Positions 53,165-62,695 of a stretch of 64,000 nucleotides of DNA are shown piece after piece. The translations under genes and the position numbers were made by a program. The stretch spans positions 2,862,501 through 2,926,500 of the forward strand of contig NZ_JAZIFY010000001.1 of NCBI RefSeq assembly GCF_036634195.1, in the 5' to 3' direction. This DNA comes from Streptomyces sp. P9-A4 (GTDB lineage Bacteria; Actinomycetota; Actinomycetes; Streptomycetales; Streptomycetaceae). A model generated the notes under the pieces. That model made no database searches. It saw nothing but the letters and a program-made list of their open reading frames with translations, and was not told the origin of the DNA. Positions within the stretch are counted from its first letter, which is position 1. The number at the start of each line of letters is the position of its first letter.

Positions 53165-56100
53165 TCACGACCCCAGGATCGTCGTCAGGAACTCCCCGGT
53201 CCACCCGAGCAGTTCACGCCCCACCACCGGCTTCCCGCCGATCTTGCCCGCCGTCGGACGCGGCACCAGGATCTGGTGGACCGCCGGCTTGATGACCGTG
53301 CGCGGGTAGAGCCGCTTGAGGCGCAGCTCCTGCGACTCCCTCAGCTCCACCGGGGCGAAGCGGATGTTGGGTCCCTGGAGGACGATCTCGCCGACGCCGC
53401 AGGCGCGCGCCAGCATCCGCAGGCCCGCCACGAGCAGCAGGTTCTCGACGGGCTCGGGCAGCTTGCCGTAGCGGTCGGTGAGCTCCTCGCGCACCGCCCT
53501 GATGTCCTCCTCCGAGTTCGCGGAGGCGATCGAACGGTAGGCCTGGAGCCGCAGCCGCTCGCCCGGCGCGTAGTCGTGCGGCATGTGGGCGTCGACCGGC
53601 AGCTCGATCTTCACCTCAAGGGGCGCCTCCTCCTCCGCGCCGCCCTCCATCTGCGCCCGGTAGTCCGCGACCGCCTCGCCGACCATCCGTACGTACAGGT
53701 CGAAGCCGACGCCCGCGATGTGACCGGACTGCTCGCCGCCGAGCAGGTTGCCCGCGCCGCGGATCTCCAGGTCCTTCATGGCGACGTACATGCCGGCGCC
53801 CATCTCGGTGTGCTGGGCGATCGTCGCGAGCCGCTCGTGCGCGGTCTCCGTCAGCGGCTTCTCCGGCGGGTACAGGAAGTACGCGTAACCCCGCTCGCGG
53901 CCACGGCCGACACGACCGCGCAGCTGGTGGAGCTGCGAGAGGCCGAAGTTGTCGCCGCGCTCGACGATCAGCGTGTTGGCGTTGGAGATGTCGATGCCGG
54001 ACTCGACGATCGTCGTCGAGACGAGCACGTCGAACTTCTTCTCCCAGAAGTCGACGACGACCTGTTCGAGGGCGCTCTCGCCCATCTGGCCGTGCGCCGT
54101 CGCGATCCGCGCCTCGGGGACGATCTCGCGGAGCCGCGCCGCCGCCCGGTCGATCGAGTCGACCCGGTTGTGGATGTAGAAGACCTGGCCCTCGCGCAGG
54201 AGTTCACGCCGGATCGCGGCGCCGATCTGCTTCTCCTCGTACGGTCCGACGAAGGTGAGGACCGGGTGCCGCTCCTCCGGCGGGGTGGTGATCGTCGACA
54301 TCTCGCGGATGCCGGTGACGGCCATTTCGAGCGTACGGGGGATGGGGGTGGCCGACATCGTCAGCACGTCGACGTTGGCGCGGAGCTTCTTCAGCTGCTC
54401 CTTGTGCTCGACGCCGAACCGCTGCTCCTCGTCGACGACGACCAGGCCCAGGTCCTTGAACTTCGTCTCCGAGGAGAACAGCCGGTGGGTGCCGATGACG
54501 ATGTCGACGGAGCCCTCCCGCAGACCCTCCAGGGTCGCCTTCGACTCGGTGTCCGTCTGGAAGCGGGACAGCGCCCGCACCTTCACAGGGAACTGCGAGT
54601 ACCGCTCGCTGAACGTGCCGAAGTGCTGCTGCACCAGCAGCGTCGTGGGCACGAGGACCGCGACCTGCTTGCCGTCCTGGACCGCCTTGAAGGCCGCGCG
54701 TACGGCGATCTCCGTCTTGCCGTAACCGACGTCGCCGCAGATCAGACGGTCCATGGGGACCGTCTTCTCCATGTCCTCCTTGACCTCCGCGATCGTCGAG
54801 AGCTGGTCGGGCGTCTCCGCGTACGGGAAGGCGTCCTCCAGCTCCCGCTGCCACGGGGTGTCCTGGCCGAAGGCATGGCCGGGGGCCGCCATCCGCGCCG
54901 AGTACAGCTTGATCAGGTCCGCCGCGATCTCCTTGACGGCCTTCTTCGCGCGCGCCTTCGTCTTCGTCCAGTCGGCGCCGCCGAGCCGGTGCAGGGTCGG
55001 GGCCTCGCCGCCCACGTACTTGGTGACCTGCTCCAGCTGGTCGGTCGGGATGTACAGCCGGTCGCCGGGCTGGCCGCGCTTCGCGGGGGCGTACTCGACG
55101 AGGAGGTACTCGCGGGTCGCGCCCTGCACGGTCCGCTGGACCATCTCCACGTACCGGCCGACGCCGTGCTGCTCGTGCACGATGTAGTCGCCGACCTCCA
55201 GGGTCAGCGGGTCGATCGTCTTGCGGCGCTTGGCCGGCATCCGCTGGCCGTCCTTGCCGGCCGCCTTCTGGCCGGACAGGTCGGTCTCGGTGAGCACGGC
55301 CAGCTTGAGCGCCGGGTCGACGAAGCCGTAGTCGATGGAGCCGGTCGACACGTGCACCAGGGACGGCGAGATCTCCGCGAGGTCCGCGTCGAGGCGGGCG
55401 GCGATGCCCTCGCCGCCGAGGACCTCGGCCGTACGGGAGGCGGGGCCGTGCGCCTCCGTCACATAGACCGTGCGCCAGCCGTCGGCCAGCCAGCCCTTGG
55501 TGTCGGCGAGCGCGCGGGCGGTGTCGCCGCGATAGGACTCGGGGGCGCGCATGCCGAGGGTCACGGTGTCCCCCGACACGGTCTCGTCCGCGGCGAAGGG
55601 CGACACCGACCACCAGGCGATGTCCAGCTCGCGGGCCCGGTCCCGGACGTCCGCGATGCCCCACAGGGAGGCCGCGCCGACGTCGATCGGCGCCTCGCCG
55701 CCGCCCGCCGTGGCCGCCCAGGAGGCCTGCAGGAACTCCTGGCTCGTGGCGACGAGGTCGGCCGCGCGGGTCCTGACCCGCTCGGGGTCGCAGACCACCG
55801 CCATCGCGCCCTTGGGCAGCACGTCGAGCAGCAGTTCCATGTCGTCGACGAGGACCGGCGCGAGGGATTCCATGCCCTCGACGGCGATGCCCTCGGCGAT
55901 CTTGTTGAGGAGTTCGCCCAGCTCCGGGTGGGCCTCGGCGAGCGCCGCCGCCCGCTGCCGTACGTCCGGCGTCAGCAGCAGCTCACGGCAGGGCGGGGCC
56001 CACAGGCCGTGCTCGGCGACTTCCAGGGACCGCTGGTCGGCGACCTTGAAGTAGCGGATCTCCTCGACGTCGTCGCCCCAGAACTCGATCCGGAGCGGGT

Positions 56101-56695
56101 GCTCCTCGGTCGGCGGGAAGACGTCCAGGATGCCGCCGCGCACGGCGAACTCGCCGCGCTTCTCGACCAGCTCCACGCGCGCGTACGCGGCGGCGGCGAG
56201 GCCTTCGACGATCTCGTTCAGGTCGGCGCTCTGCCCGCTCCTGAGGGCCACCGGCTCCAGATCGCCCAGGCCCTTGACCTGTGGCTGGAGTACGGAGCGG
56301 ATGGGCGCCACGACCACGCTGACGGGGCCGGCGGCCGGGTCGTCGTCGCGGGGGTGGGCGAGGCGGCGCAGTACGGCGAGACGGCGGCCGACGGTGTCGG
56401 AGCGGGGCGAGAGCCGCTCGTGCGGGAGCGTCTCCCAGGAGGGGTACTCGACGACCCGGTCCGGGTCGAGCAGGGACCGCAGGGCGGCGGCCAGGTCCTC
56501 GGCCTCCCGCCCGGTCGCGGTCACCGCGAGCACCGGCCGCCCCGAGTCCCGGGCGAGCGCGGCGACGGCGAAGGGCCGTGCCGCCGCGGGCCCGACCAGA
56601 TCGACGTGCGGGCGGTTCCCGTCGGCGGCGGCCTTGACCGCCTCGGCGAGGGCCGCGTCCTTGACGACGACATCGAGCAGACCGTGCAGGCTCAT
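53165..56695 (-). CDS. mfd: transcription-repair coupling factor
   Basis: A 1176-residue ATP-driven translocase that removes stalled RNA polymerase and recruits UvrA. UvrB-like N-terminus (residues about 30-330), RNAP-interaction domain (LTLEVGDYIVHEQHGVGRYVEM), RecG-like motor: CGDVGYGKTEIA Walker A, DEEQRFGVEHKE DExQ box, MSATPIPRT motif III, STTIVESGIDIS, RGRVGRGRERG motif VI, and C-terminal TRCF domain. ATG 56695. Full-length, core gene. Confidence 0.97.
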   Translation of the reverse strand: MSLHGLLDVVVKDAALAEAVKAAADGNRPHVDLVGPAAARPFAVAALARDSGRPVLAVTATGREAEDLAAALRSLLDPDRVVEYPSWETLPHERLSPRSDTVGRRLAVLRRLAHPRDDDPAAGPVSVVVAPIRSVLQPQVKGLGDLEPVALRSGQSADLNEIVEGLAAAAYARVELVEKRGEFAVRGGILDVFPPTEEHPLRIEFWGDDVEEIRYFKVADQRSLEVAEHGLWAPPCRELLLTPDVRQRAAALAEAHPELGELLNKIAEGIAVEGMESLAPVLVDDMELLLDVLPKGAMAVVCDPERVRTRAADLVATSQEFLQASWAATAGGGEAPIDVGAASLWGIADVRDRARELDIAWWSVSPFAADETVSGDTVTLGMRAPESYRGDTARALADTKGWLADGWRTVYVTEAHGPASRTAEVLGGEGIAARLDADLAEISPSLVHVSTGSIDYGFVDPALKLAVLTETDLSGQKAAGKDGQRMPAKRRKTIDPLTLEVGDYIVHEQHGVGRYVEMVQRTVQGATREYLLVEYAPAKRGQPGDRLYIPTDQLEQVTKYVGGEAPTLHRLGGADWTKTKARAKKAVKEIAADLIKLYSARMAAPGHAFGQDTPWQRELEDAFPYAETPDQLSTIAEVKEDMEKTVPMDRLICGDVGYGKTEIAVRAAFKAVQDGKQVAVLVPTTLLVQQHFGTFSERYSQFPVKVRALSRFQTDTESKATLEGLREGSVDIVIGTHRLFSSETKFKDLGLVVVDEEQRFGVEHKEQLKKLRANVDVLTMSATPIPRTLEMAVTGIREMSTITTPPEERHPVLTFVGPYEEKQIGAAIRRELLREGQVFYIHNRVDSIDRAAARLREIVPEARIATAHGQMGESALEQVVVDFWEKKFDVLVSTTIVESGIDISNANTLIVERGDNFGLSQLHQLRGRVGRGRERGYAYFLYPPEKPLTETAHERLATIAQHTEMGAGMYVAMKDLEIRGAGNLLGGEQSGHIAGVGFDLYVRMVGEAVADYRAQMEGGAEEEAPLEVKIELPVDAHMPHDYAPGERLRLQAYRSIASANSEEDIRAVREELTDRYGKLPEPVENLLLVAGLRMLARACGVGEIVLQGPNIRFAPVELRESQELRLKRLYPRTVIKPAVHQILVPRPTAGKIGGKPVVGRELLGWTGEFLTTILGS

Positions 56696-56967
56696 GGAGC
56701 TTCCATCCCGGGTTCGGACGACGGGGGCGGGCAACGCGAACAGCCCGACACGTCGAACGGGCCGGGTGGTCCCGGGCGCGCACGGCCCGGTCGCCCCCAC
56801 CCTACGACGTACGCCCGCCACCCGCCCGAAGGAAAGGGGCCGCCCGGGAGGGTGACGGAACGGGCCGCAGGTCGGCTTGTCGCACTACGCTTTAGTCCAG
56901 TACTCGGTCCACCCGGCACACTCAGCACACACTCAGCTGTGAGCCCTCCCCACTGTGAGAGGCCGCT
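56696..56967. other. spacer between mfd and antitoxin gene
   Basis: No gene in these 272 bases. ACACTCAGC recurs at 56917 and 56929, near an AT-richer stretch that likely carries the antitoxin promoter (TTTAGTCCAG, 56890). Confidence 0.35.
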
Positions 56968-57213
56968 ATGGCAGCAGCCCGGCAGTACAGCGCCGACGAG
57001 GCGCAGATCCACTTCTCCAAGATCCTGGAAGCGGTCGCCACCGGCGAGGAGGTGATCATCAGCAAGTCCGGCGAACCGGTCGCGAAGGTGATCCCGCTGG
57101 CCGGCAGGCCCCGCCGGGGCGATTTCGGCGCGCTCAAGGGCCGTATCCCCGCATCCGACGACTTCGACGATCTCCCCGAGGCCTTCGACGAGGCCTTCGG
57201 GGACGACGAGTGA
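56968..57213 (+). CDS. orphan Phd/YefM-type antitoxin
   Basis: An 81-residue protein: YSADEAQIHFSKILEAVATGEEVIISKSGEPVAKVIPL is the Phd/YefM DNA-binding and dimer domain, followed by an acidic C-terminus that would wrap a toxin. No toxin gene follows: 18 bases later is a terminator and then a convergent ABC permease. ATG 56968. It may be solitary, or the toxin has been lost. Confidence 0.88.
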   Translation: MAAARQYSADEAQIHFSKILEAVATGEEVIISKSGEPVAKVIPLAGRPRRGDFGALKGRIPASDDFDDLPEAFDEAFGDDE

Positions 57214-57231
57214 CTTTCCGGAGCAGCACGA

Positions 57232-57267
57232 CGGCCCCGGTGGACCTGGCAGGGTCCACCGGGGCCG
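57232..57267. terminator. strong terminator after the orphan antitoxin
   Basis: CGGCCCCGGTGGACC, a 6-base loop, GGTCCACCGGGGCCG: a perfect 15-bp stem 18 bases past the stop. Confidence 0.85.
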
Positions 57268-57322
57268 CGCTCCCCCGTTCCGTCCCGCGACCGTCACCCG
57301 CTCACGATCGCGTTCGGGACGA

Positions 57323-59893
57323 CTACTCGCTGGCGATCGCGTTCAGTACGTTCATCCGGCCCGCCCGGAACGCCGGGACCAGGGCGGCGAAGAGGCCCAC
57401 GAAGGCCGAGCCGATGAAGACCGTCAGGATCGTCGGCCAGGGGATCTCCAGGACGCCGAGGCCCTCCAGCGCCAGGAGCTTCTGGGCGGACGTGCCCCAG
57501 CCCATGCCCAGGCCGAGGCCGAGCAGCGCGCCGAAGAGGGCGATGACCACCGACTCCAGGCGGATCATGCGGCGCAGCTGGCGGCGGGAGAGGCCGATGG
57601 CCCGCATGAGGCCGATCTCGCGGGTCCGCTCGACCACCGAGAGCGCCAGGGTGTTCACGACGCCGAGCACCGCGACGACGATCGCCAGGGCGAGGAGCCC
57701 GTACACGATGTTGAGCAGCTGGCCGACCTGGTCCTGGAGTTCCTTCTTGTAGTCGGCCTGGTTGCTGACCTTGTACTGCGGGTACGGCGCGAGCGCGTCC
57801 TTGAGCGCCTGGTAGGCCTGGGTCTCCTGGCCGTCCTTCGCGCCGGCGAGGATCAGCAGGCTCTGCGGCATCCGCTCGGCGGGGAGGTTCTCGGCGAGGG
57901 TGGAGACGTTGATGTACATCGCCCCCTTGTCGACCTGCCCGGTGTCCGCGGTGATCGCCGCGACCTTCAGCTTCGCCTTCTCGCCGCCCTTGAAGGCGAG
58001 GGTCAGCACGTCGCCGACCTTCACCCCGTGCTGGGTGGCGTAGTCGCTGCCGACGGACATCGCGCCCTTGCCGTACGCGTCGGCGAGGGTGCCGGCCGTG
58101 GTCTCGCGGCGCAGGTCCTTCATGTACGACGGTTCGGTGGCGGCCAGATCGGCGGTCGTGGTCCTCCCGCGCGGGTCGGTGACGGTGGCGTCGACCCACC
58201 GGTACTCGGTGACGTGGTCCAGGCCCGGCGCCTTCTCCATCGCGGCGGCGGCCTGCGGCACGATCGGCTGCCCCGTACCGGACTGCACGATGAAGTCGGC
58301 GCCGACGGACCGGTCCAGTTCGTCCGTGGCCGAGGCGACCATCGAGGAACCGACCACCGACAGACCGGCGACGAGCGCGAGGCCGATCATCAGGGCGGCG
58401 GCGGTGGCGCCGGTGCGGCGCGGGTTGCGCAGCGCGTTCCGCTCGGCCATCCGGCCGACCGGGCCGAAGATCCGCAGGACGACGACGCCCAGGGCGCGGA
58501 CGACGGCGCCCGCGAGGAGCGGGCCGACGACGACGAAGCCGAGGAGGGTGAGGACGACGCCGAGGCCGAGCCAGAGGGAGCCGGGACCGGCCTCGTCGGC
58601 GCGGGCCGCGGCCAACAGCGCCGCCGCTCCGGCGGCCGTCATGGCCAGGCCGATGCCGCCCCGCACCCGGCCCGCCCTGCCGTCGGCGGGGGTGCCCGCG
58701 TCGCGGAGGGCGGCCATCGGGGAGACCTTCCCGGCGCGGCGGGCCGGGATGTACGCGGCGAGGACGGTGACGACGATGCCGAGGGCGAGGCCGACGGCCG
58801 GGGTCGTCCACTTGACGGTGAGGTCGCGGGTGGAGAGTTCCATGCCGACCGCGGACATGAGCTTCATGAGGCCGACGGCGAGGCCGACGCCCGCGGCGAC
58901 GCCGGCGACCGAGCCGAAGAGGCCGAGGAGCAGCGCCTCGACGAGGACGGAACGGTTCACCTGCTTGCGGCTGGAGCCGATCGCCCGCATGAGGCCGATC
59001 TCGCGGGTGCGCTGGGCGACCAGCATGGAGAAGGTGTTGACGATGAGGAAGATGCCGACGAGGAAGGCGACGAAGGCGAAGCCGAGCATCGCGTACTTCA
59101 TGACGTCGAGGAAGCCGGCGACGTCCTCGCGGCCCGCGTCGGCGGCCTCGGCGGCGGTCTGGAGCTTGTAGCCGCCGCCGATCGCGGCGGCGATGTCCCG
59201 CTTGAGGACGTCGTCGCTGACACCGGGCTTCGCGTCGGCCGCGATCTGGGTGAACAGGCCTTCCTTGCCGAGGAGTTCGCGCTGCGCGGTGGCGGTGTCG
59301 AAGTAGACGACGGTAGCGCCCGGGTTGGTGACCTTGAACTCGACGATGCCGGAGATCTTCGCGGTGAAGTCACCGGTGACGGAGATCGTGCGCAGCGTGT
59401 CGCCGAGTTTGAGGCCGTGCTTCTCGGCGGTGGCGCCGTCGACGACGACCTCGGTGGGGCCGCGCGGCTCGTGGCCGGAGGCAATCTCCACCGAACGCAG
59501 CTCGTTGGGGCTCCAGTTGACGGCGAGGGTCGGGGCGCCGCCGGTGGGCCCGACGTTCTTGTTCTTCGCGTCGACGACGGTGACGCCGGTCGAGACGACC
59601 GCGCCCTGCACGGACTGGACGCCGTCGACCTTCCTGACCTGCTCGACGAGCGAGGCGGGGAAGGACTCGGGGCGGCCGGTCCGCGGGGTGTCGCCGTCGG
59701 AGGAGGCCTTGGGGCTGACGGTGACGTCGGACGCCGTCGACGCGAAGAGCTTGTCGAACGTCGTGTTCATCGTGTCGGTGAAGACCAGGGTCCCACTGAC
59801 GAAGGCGACGGAGAGGAGGACGGCGACGGCGGACAGCGCCATCCTGCCCTTGTGCGCGAAGAAGTTGCGCAGCGAGGTCTTCATGACGCTCAT
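57323..59893 (-). CDS. ABC exporter permease, MacB/FtsX type
   Basis: An 856-residue paralogue of the 17629-20160 protein with the same domain order: TM1 with VAVLLSVAFVSGTLVF, MacB-like extracytoplasmic domain, FtsX TMs, second extracytoplasmic domain, and ERTREIGLMRAIGLSRRQLRRMIRLESVVI coupling helix near the C-terminus. ATG 59893 overlaps the ATPase stop (ATGA). Substrate unknown. Confidence 0.92.
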   Translation of the reverse strand: MSVMKTSLRNFFAHKGRMALSAVAVLLSVAFVSGTLVFTDTMNTTFDKLFASTASDVTVSPKASSDGDTPRTGRPESFPASLVEQVRKVDGVQSVQGAVVSTGVTVVDAKNKNVGPTGGAPTLAVNWSPNELRSVEIASGHEPRGPTEVVVDGATAEKHGLKLGDTLRTISVTGDFTAKISGIVEFKVTNPGATVVYFDTATAQRELLGKEGLFTQIAADAKPGVSDDVLKRDIAAAIGGGYKLQTAAEAADAGREDVAGFLDVMKYAMLGFAFVAFLVGIFLIVNTFSMLVAQRTREIGLMRAIGSSRKQVNRSVLVEALLLGLFGSVAGVAAGVGLAVGLMKLMSAVGMELSTRDLTVKWTTPAVGLALGIVVTVLAAYIPARRAGKVSPMAALRDAGTPADGRAGRVRGGIGLAMTAAGAAALLAAARADEAGPGSLWLGLGVVLTLLGFVVVGPLLAGAVVRALGVVVLRIFGPVGRMAERNALRNPRRTGATAAALMIGLALVAGLSVVGSSMVASATDELDRSVGADFIVQSGTGQPIVPQAAAAMEKAPGLDHVTEYRWVDATVTDPRGRTTTADLAATEPSYMKDLRRETTAGTLADAYGKGAMSVGSDYATQHGVKVGDVLTLAFKGGEKAKLKVAAITADTGQVDKGAMYINVSTLAENLPAERMPQSLLILAGAKDGQETQAYQALKDALAPYPQYKVSNQADYKKELQDQVGQLLNIVYGLLALAIVVAVLGVVNTLALSVVERTREIGLMRAIGLSRRQLRRMIRLESVVIALFGALLGLGLGMGWGTSAQKLLALEGLGVLEIPWPTILTVFIGSAFVGLFAALVPAFRAGRMNVLNAIASE

Positions 59894-60678
59894 GAGGTCC
59901 GCCCGCGCGCGTCGAAGTCCTTCATGCGGTCGAGGACGGCGTCGGCGGTGGGCCGCAGCATCTCGTCCACGATCCGGCCGTCGGCGAGGTAGAGGACCCG
60001 GTCCGCGTAGGAGGCGGCGACCGGGTCGTGGGTGACCATGACGATCGTCTGGCCCAGCTCGTCCACGGACGTACGGAGGAAGCCGAGGACCTCGGCGCCG
60101 GCCCGGGAGTCGAGGTTTCCGGTCGGCTCGTCACCGAAGATGATCTCGGGCCGGGCGGCGAGCGCGCGGGCCACGGCGACGCGCTGCTGCTGGCCACCGG
60201 AGAGCTCGTTCGGCCGGTGCTTGAGCCGCTCGGAGAGGCCGACGGTGTCGACGACCCGGCGCAGCCACTCGGCGTCCGGCTTCCGCCCGGCGATGTCCAT
60301 CGGGAGCGTGATGTTCTCGATCGCGCTCAGGGTCGGCAGCAGATTGAACGCCTGGAAGATGAAGCCGATCCGGTCCCGGCGCAGCTGCGTCAGCTTCTTG
60401 TCCTTGAGGCCGGTGATCTCGGTCTCGTCGAGGAAGATCTGCCCGCTGGTGACGGTGTCGAGGCCGGCGAGGCAGTGCATCAGGGTCGACTTGCCGGAGC
60501 CGGAGGGCCCCATGATCGCGGTGAACCGGCCGCGGGCGATGTCGACGTCGACGGAGTCCAGGGCGACGACCCGGGTCTCCCCGGAGCCGTACGCCTTGAC
60601 GACCTGACGCGCCCGCGCCGCGACGGCCGTGCTCCCTTCGGTACCCCCGTGCCTGGGGATGGTCACAGCCGTGGTCAC
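59890..60678 (-). CDS. ABC exporter ATP-binding protein
   Basis: A 262-residue ATPase paralogous to 16771-17541: Walker A GPSGSGKST, LSGGQQQR, IIFGDEPTGNLD, VTHDPVAASYADRV, ending MKDFDARGRTS. GTG 60678 has AGGAG upstream. Two-gene operon with the permease; divergent from the MFS gene with about 200 bases between. Confidence 0.93.
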   Translation of the reverse strand: MTTAVTIPRHGGTEGSTAVAARARQVVKAYGSGETRVVALDSVDVDIARGRFTAIMGPSGSGKSTLMHCLAGLDTVTSGQIFLDETEITGLKDKKLTQLRRDRIGFIFQAFNLLPTLSAIENITLPMDIAGRKPDAEWLRRVVDTVGLSERLKHRPNELSGGQQQRVAVARALAARPEIIFGDEPTGNLDSRAGAEVLGFLRTSVDELGQTIVMVTHDPVAASYADRVLYLADGRIVDEMLRPTADAVLDRMKDFDARGRTS

Positions 60679-60878
60679 GATTTTCTCCTAGCGATGGCGC
60701 GAAGCGGCAGGTGGCTTTGTAAGTTCAAGTTAAGAAGCCGGTACGGCACTTCACCTCCTCCGCCGGGACGAACCACCCCTGGCCCGTATGGGGGAGATGC
60801 CCCTAGGGGTTCTCCCCCCGTGGTCCTGGTGGGACCCTGACCCCGCACATTTAGGTGTACGAAGAAAGGAATGCCGCG
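60679..60878. promoter_or_regulatory. divergent promoter region of ABC and MFS exporters
   Basis: No gene in these 200 bases. A perfect palindromic hairpin (60790-60818) lies nearer the MFS gene; AT-rich GTAAGTTCAAGTTAAG (60720-60735) lies nearer the ABC gene and probably holds its promoter. Confidence 0.45.
60790..60818. promoter_or_regulatory. cruciform-like palindrome upstream of the MFS exporter
   Basis: GGGGGAGA, TG, CCCCTAGGGG, T, TCTCCCCC: an outer 8-bp stem around a perfect 10-base palindrome, 61 bases before the GTG start. It resembles a regulator-binding site or attenuator rather than a terminator (no T run). Confidence 0.5.
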
Positions 60879-62417
60879 GTGACGGAGCCGTACGTGAAGG
60901 GGGTCGCGACAGCGGGCCCGACCACCCCAGCCGCCCGCCGCGGACCCGTAGTGGTCGCCCTGATGCTCGGCATGGGGCTCGCCGCCATCGACGGCACGAT
61001 CGTCTCCACGGCCGTGCCCCAGATCGTCGGCGACCTCGGCGGACTCTCCGTCTTCTCCTGGCTGTTCTCCGGCTATCTGCTCGCCGTGACCGTCACCCTC
61101 CCCGTGTACGGGAAGCTCAGCGACACCTTCGGCCGCAAGCCGGTCCTCGTCACCGGCGTCGTCCTCTTCCTCATCGGCTCCCTGCTGTGCGCGGGCGCCT
61201 GGAACATGGCCTCGCTCATCGCCTTCCGCATCGTCCAGGGCTTCGGCGGCGGCGCGCTCCAGGGCACCATCCAGACGATCGCCGCCGACCTCTACCCGCT
61301 CAAGGAACGCCCCAAGATCCAGGCCAAGCTGTCCTCCGTATGGGCCGCTTCCTCGGTGGCCGGCCCCGCCGCCGGCGGACTCCTCGCGGGCTACGCCGAC
61401 TGGCGCTGGATCTTCCTGATCAACCTGCCGGTGGGGCTCGTCGCCCTCTGGATGATCGTCCGGCACCTGCGCGAACCGGAGCGGCCGGCCCCCCGCGCCC
61501 CCGGCACACGCGTACGGATCGACTGGGCGGGAGCCCTCGCGATCTTCGCGACCGGGGCGCTGCTCCTCACCGCGCTCGTCCAGGGCGGCGTCGCCTGGCC
61601 CTGGCTGTCGGCGCCCTCCCTCGGCCTCCTGGCCGGGGCGGCCGTCCTCGGCGCGGTCACGGTCTTCGTCGAGCGGCGCGCCGCCGAACCGATCATCCCC
61701 GGCTGGGTCTGGCGCCGCCGCACGATATCCGCCGTCAACCTCGCCCTCGGCGCGCTCGGCCTGCTCATGGTCGCGCCGACGGTCTTCCTGCCGACGTACG
61801 CCCAGTCCGTCCTGGGCCTCGGCCCGATCGCCGCCGGGTTCGTCCTCTCGGTGATGACCCTGAGCTGGCCCATCAGCGCGGCGTTCTCGAACCGGGTCTA
61901 CGGCCGGATCGGCTTCCGCCTCACCGCCGTCATCGGCATCTCGCTCGCCCTGCTCCTGCTGCTCGCCTTCCCGTTCCTGCCGTTCCCCGGGGAACCCTGG
62001 CAGCCGGCACTGATCATGCTGCTCCTGGGCGCGGCCCTGGGCCTCTTCCAACTGCCGCTGATCGTGGGCGTCCAGTCGACGGTCCCGTACGAGGAGAGGG
62101 GCACGACCACCGCGTCGGTCCTCTTCTGCCGACAGGTCGGCCAGAGCGTCGGCGCGGCCGTCTTCGGCGCCGTCGCCAACGGCGTCCTCGCCGCCCGCCT
62201 CGGCGGCGGCGACCTGGACACCCTGGCCCGCGCGCTCGACGACCCCGGCTCCCTGACGGCCGGGGCGATGGACGGCCTGCGGCACGCGGTCGACGCGGCG
62301 GTCGACCACGTCTTCGTGGGCGCGGCGGGCGCGGCGGCCCTCGCCCTCGTGGTCCTGCTGACCCTGGCACCCCGCCGCTTCCCGGTCCTCAAGGAGGCGG
62401 CGGGGGCCGACGACTGA
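60879..62417 (+). CDS. MFS exporter (DHA2, EmrB/QacA type)
   Basis: A 512-residue membrane protein with about 14 TM helices: GLAAIDGTIVSTAVPQIVGDLGG in TM1 (D34-type acid), LPVYGKLSDTFGRKPVLV motif A, RIVQGFGGGALQGTIQTIAADLYPLKERPK (motif C region), and VPYEERGTTTASVLFCRQVGQSVGAAVFGAV. Proton-driven drug export. GTG 60879 has GAAAGGAA at 8 bases; an upstream GTG 60855 is in frame. Confidence 0.9.
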   Translation: MTEPYVKGVATAGPTTPAARRGPVVVALMLGMGLAAIDGTIVSTAVPQIVGDLGGLSVFSWLFSGYLLAVTVTLPVYGKLSDTFGRKPVLVTGVVLFLIGSLLCAGAWNMASLIAFRIVQGFGGGALQGTIQTIAADLYPLKERPKIQAKLSSVWAASSVAGPAAGGLLAGYADWRWIFLINLPVGLVALWMIVRHLREPERPAPRAPGTRVRIDWAGALAIFATGALLLTALVQGGVAWPWLSAPSLGLLAGAAVLGAVTVFVERRAAEPIIPGWVWRRRTISAVNLALGALGLLMVAPTVFLPTYAQSVLGLGPIAAGFVLSVMTLSWPISAAFSNRVYGRIGFRLTAVIGISLALLLLLAFPFLPFPGEPWQPALIMLLLGAALGLFQLPLIVGVQSTVPYEERGTTTASVLFCRQVGQSVGAAVFGAVANGVLAARLGGGDLDTLARALDDPGSLTAGAMDGLRHAVDAAVDHVFVGAAGAAALALVVLLTLAPRRFPVLKEAAGADD

Positions 62418-62446
62418 CCGCGCGGCGTGTACAGACGGCGGCTGTA

Positions 62447-62695
62447 CTACTCCGCCGAGGCGAGCCCGACGAACCCGGCCCACGCGTCACGCGAGAGCCG
62501 GAGGGCCGGCCGGGCCACGTCCTTGGAGTCCCGGACGTGCACGGCTCCCGCGCCGGTCGCGACCTCGATGCACTGGCCGCCCTCAGTTCCGCTGTAGCTG
62601 CTCTTGAACCAGGCGAATGCGACCTCGACGCAGTCGCCGCCGTCACCGCCGCTGTAGCTGCTCTTGAACCAGGCGAGGGGCTCCGCGCTGTTCAT
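62447..62695 (-). CDS. DUF397 protein with duplicated N-terminus
   Basis: An 82-residue small protein. Two copies of AWFKSSYSG (residues 8 and 28) arise from a 60-bp in-frame tandem duplication, then the DUF397 end (CIEVATGAGAVHVRDSKDVARPALRLSRDAWAGFVGL). DUF397 proteins usually act as small partners of XRE regulators. ATG 62695 overlaps the preceding regulator's stop (ATGA). Confidence 0.88.
   Translation of the reverse strand: MNSAEPLAWFKSSYSGGDGGDCVEVAFAWFKSSYSGTEGGQCIEVATGAGAVHVRDSKDVARPALRLSRDAWAGFVGLASAE
62591..62676 (-). repeat. 60-bp in-frame tandem duplication in the DUF397 gene
   Basis: The 26-base run at 62591-62616 recurs exactly at 62651-62676. The period of 60 bases adds 20 residues to the encoded protein. 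Confidence 0.85.

Noticed and set aside
53276..57055. Long reading frames opposite mfd (1259 codons)
   Set aside because: Antisense shadow of mfd caused by high GC; protein lacks recognisable domains while mfd is full length on the other strand.
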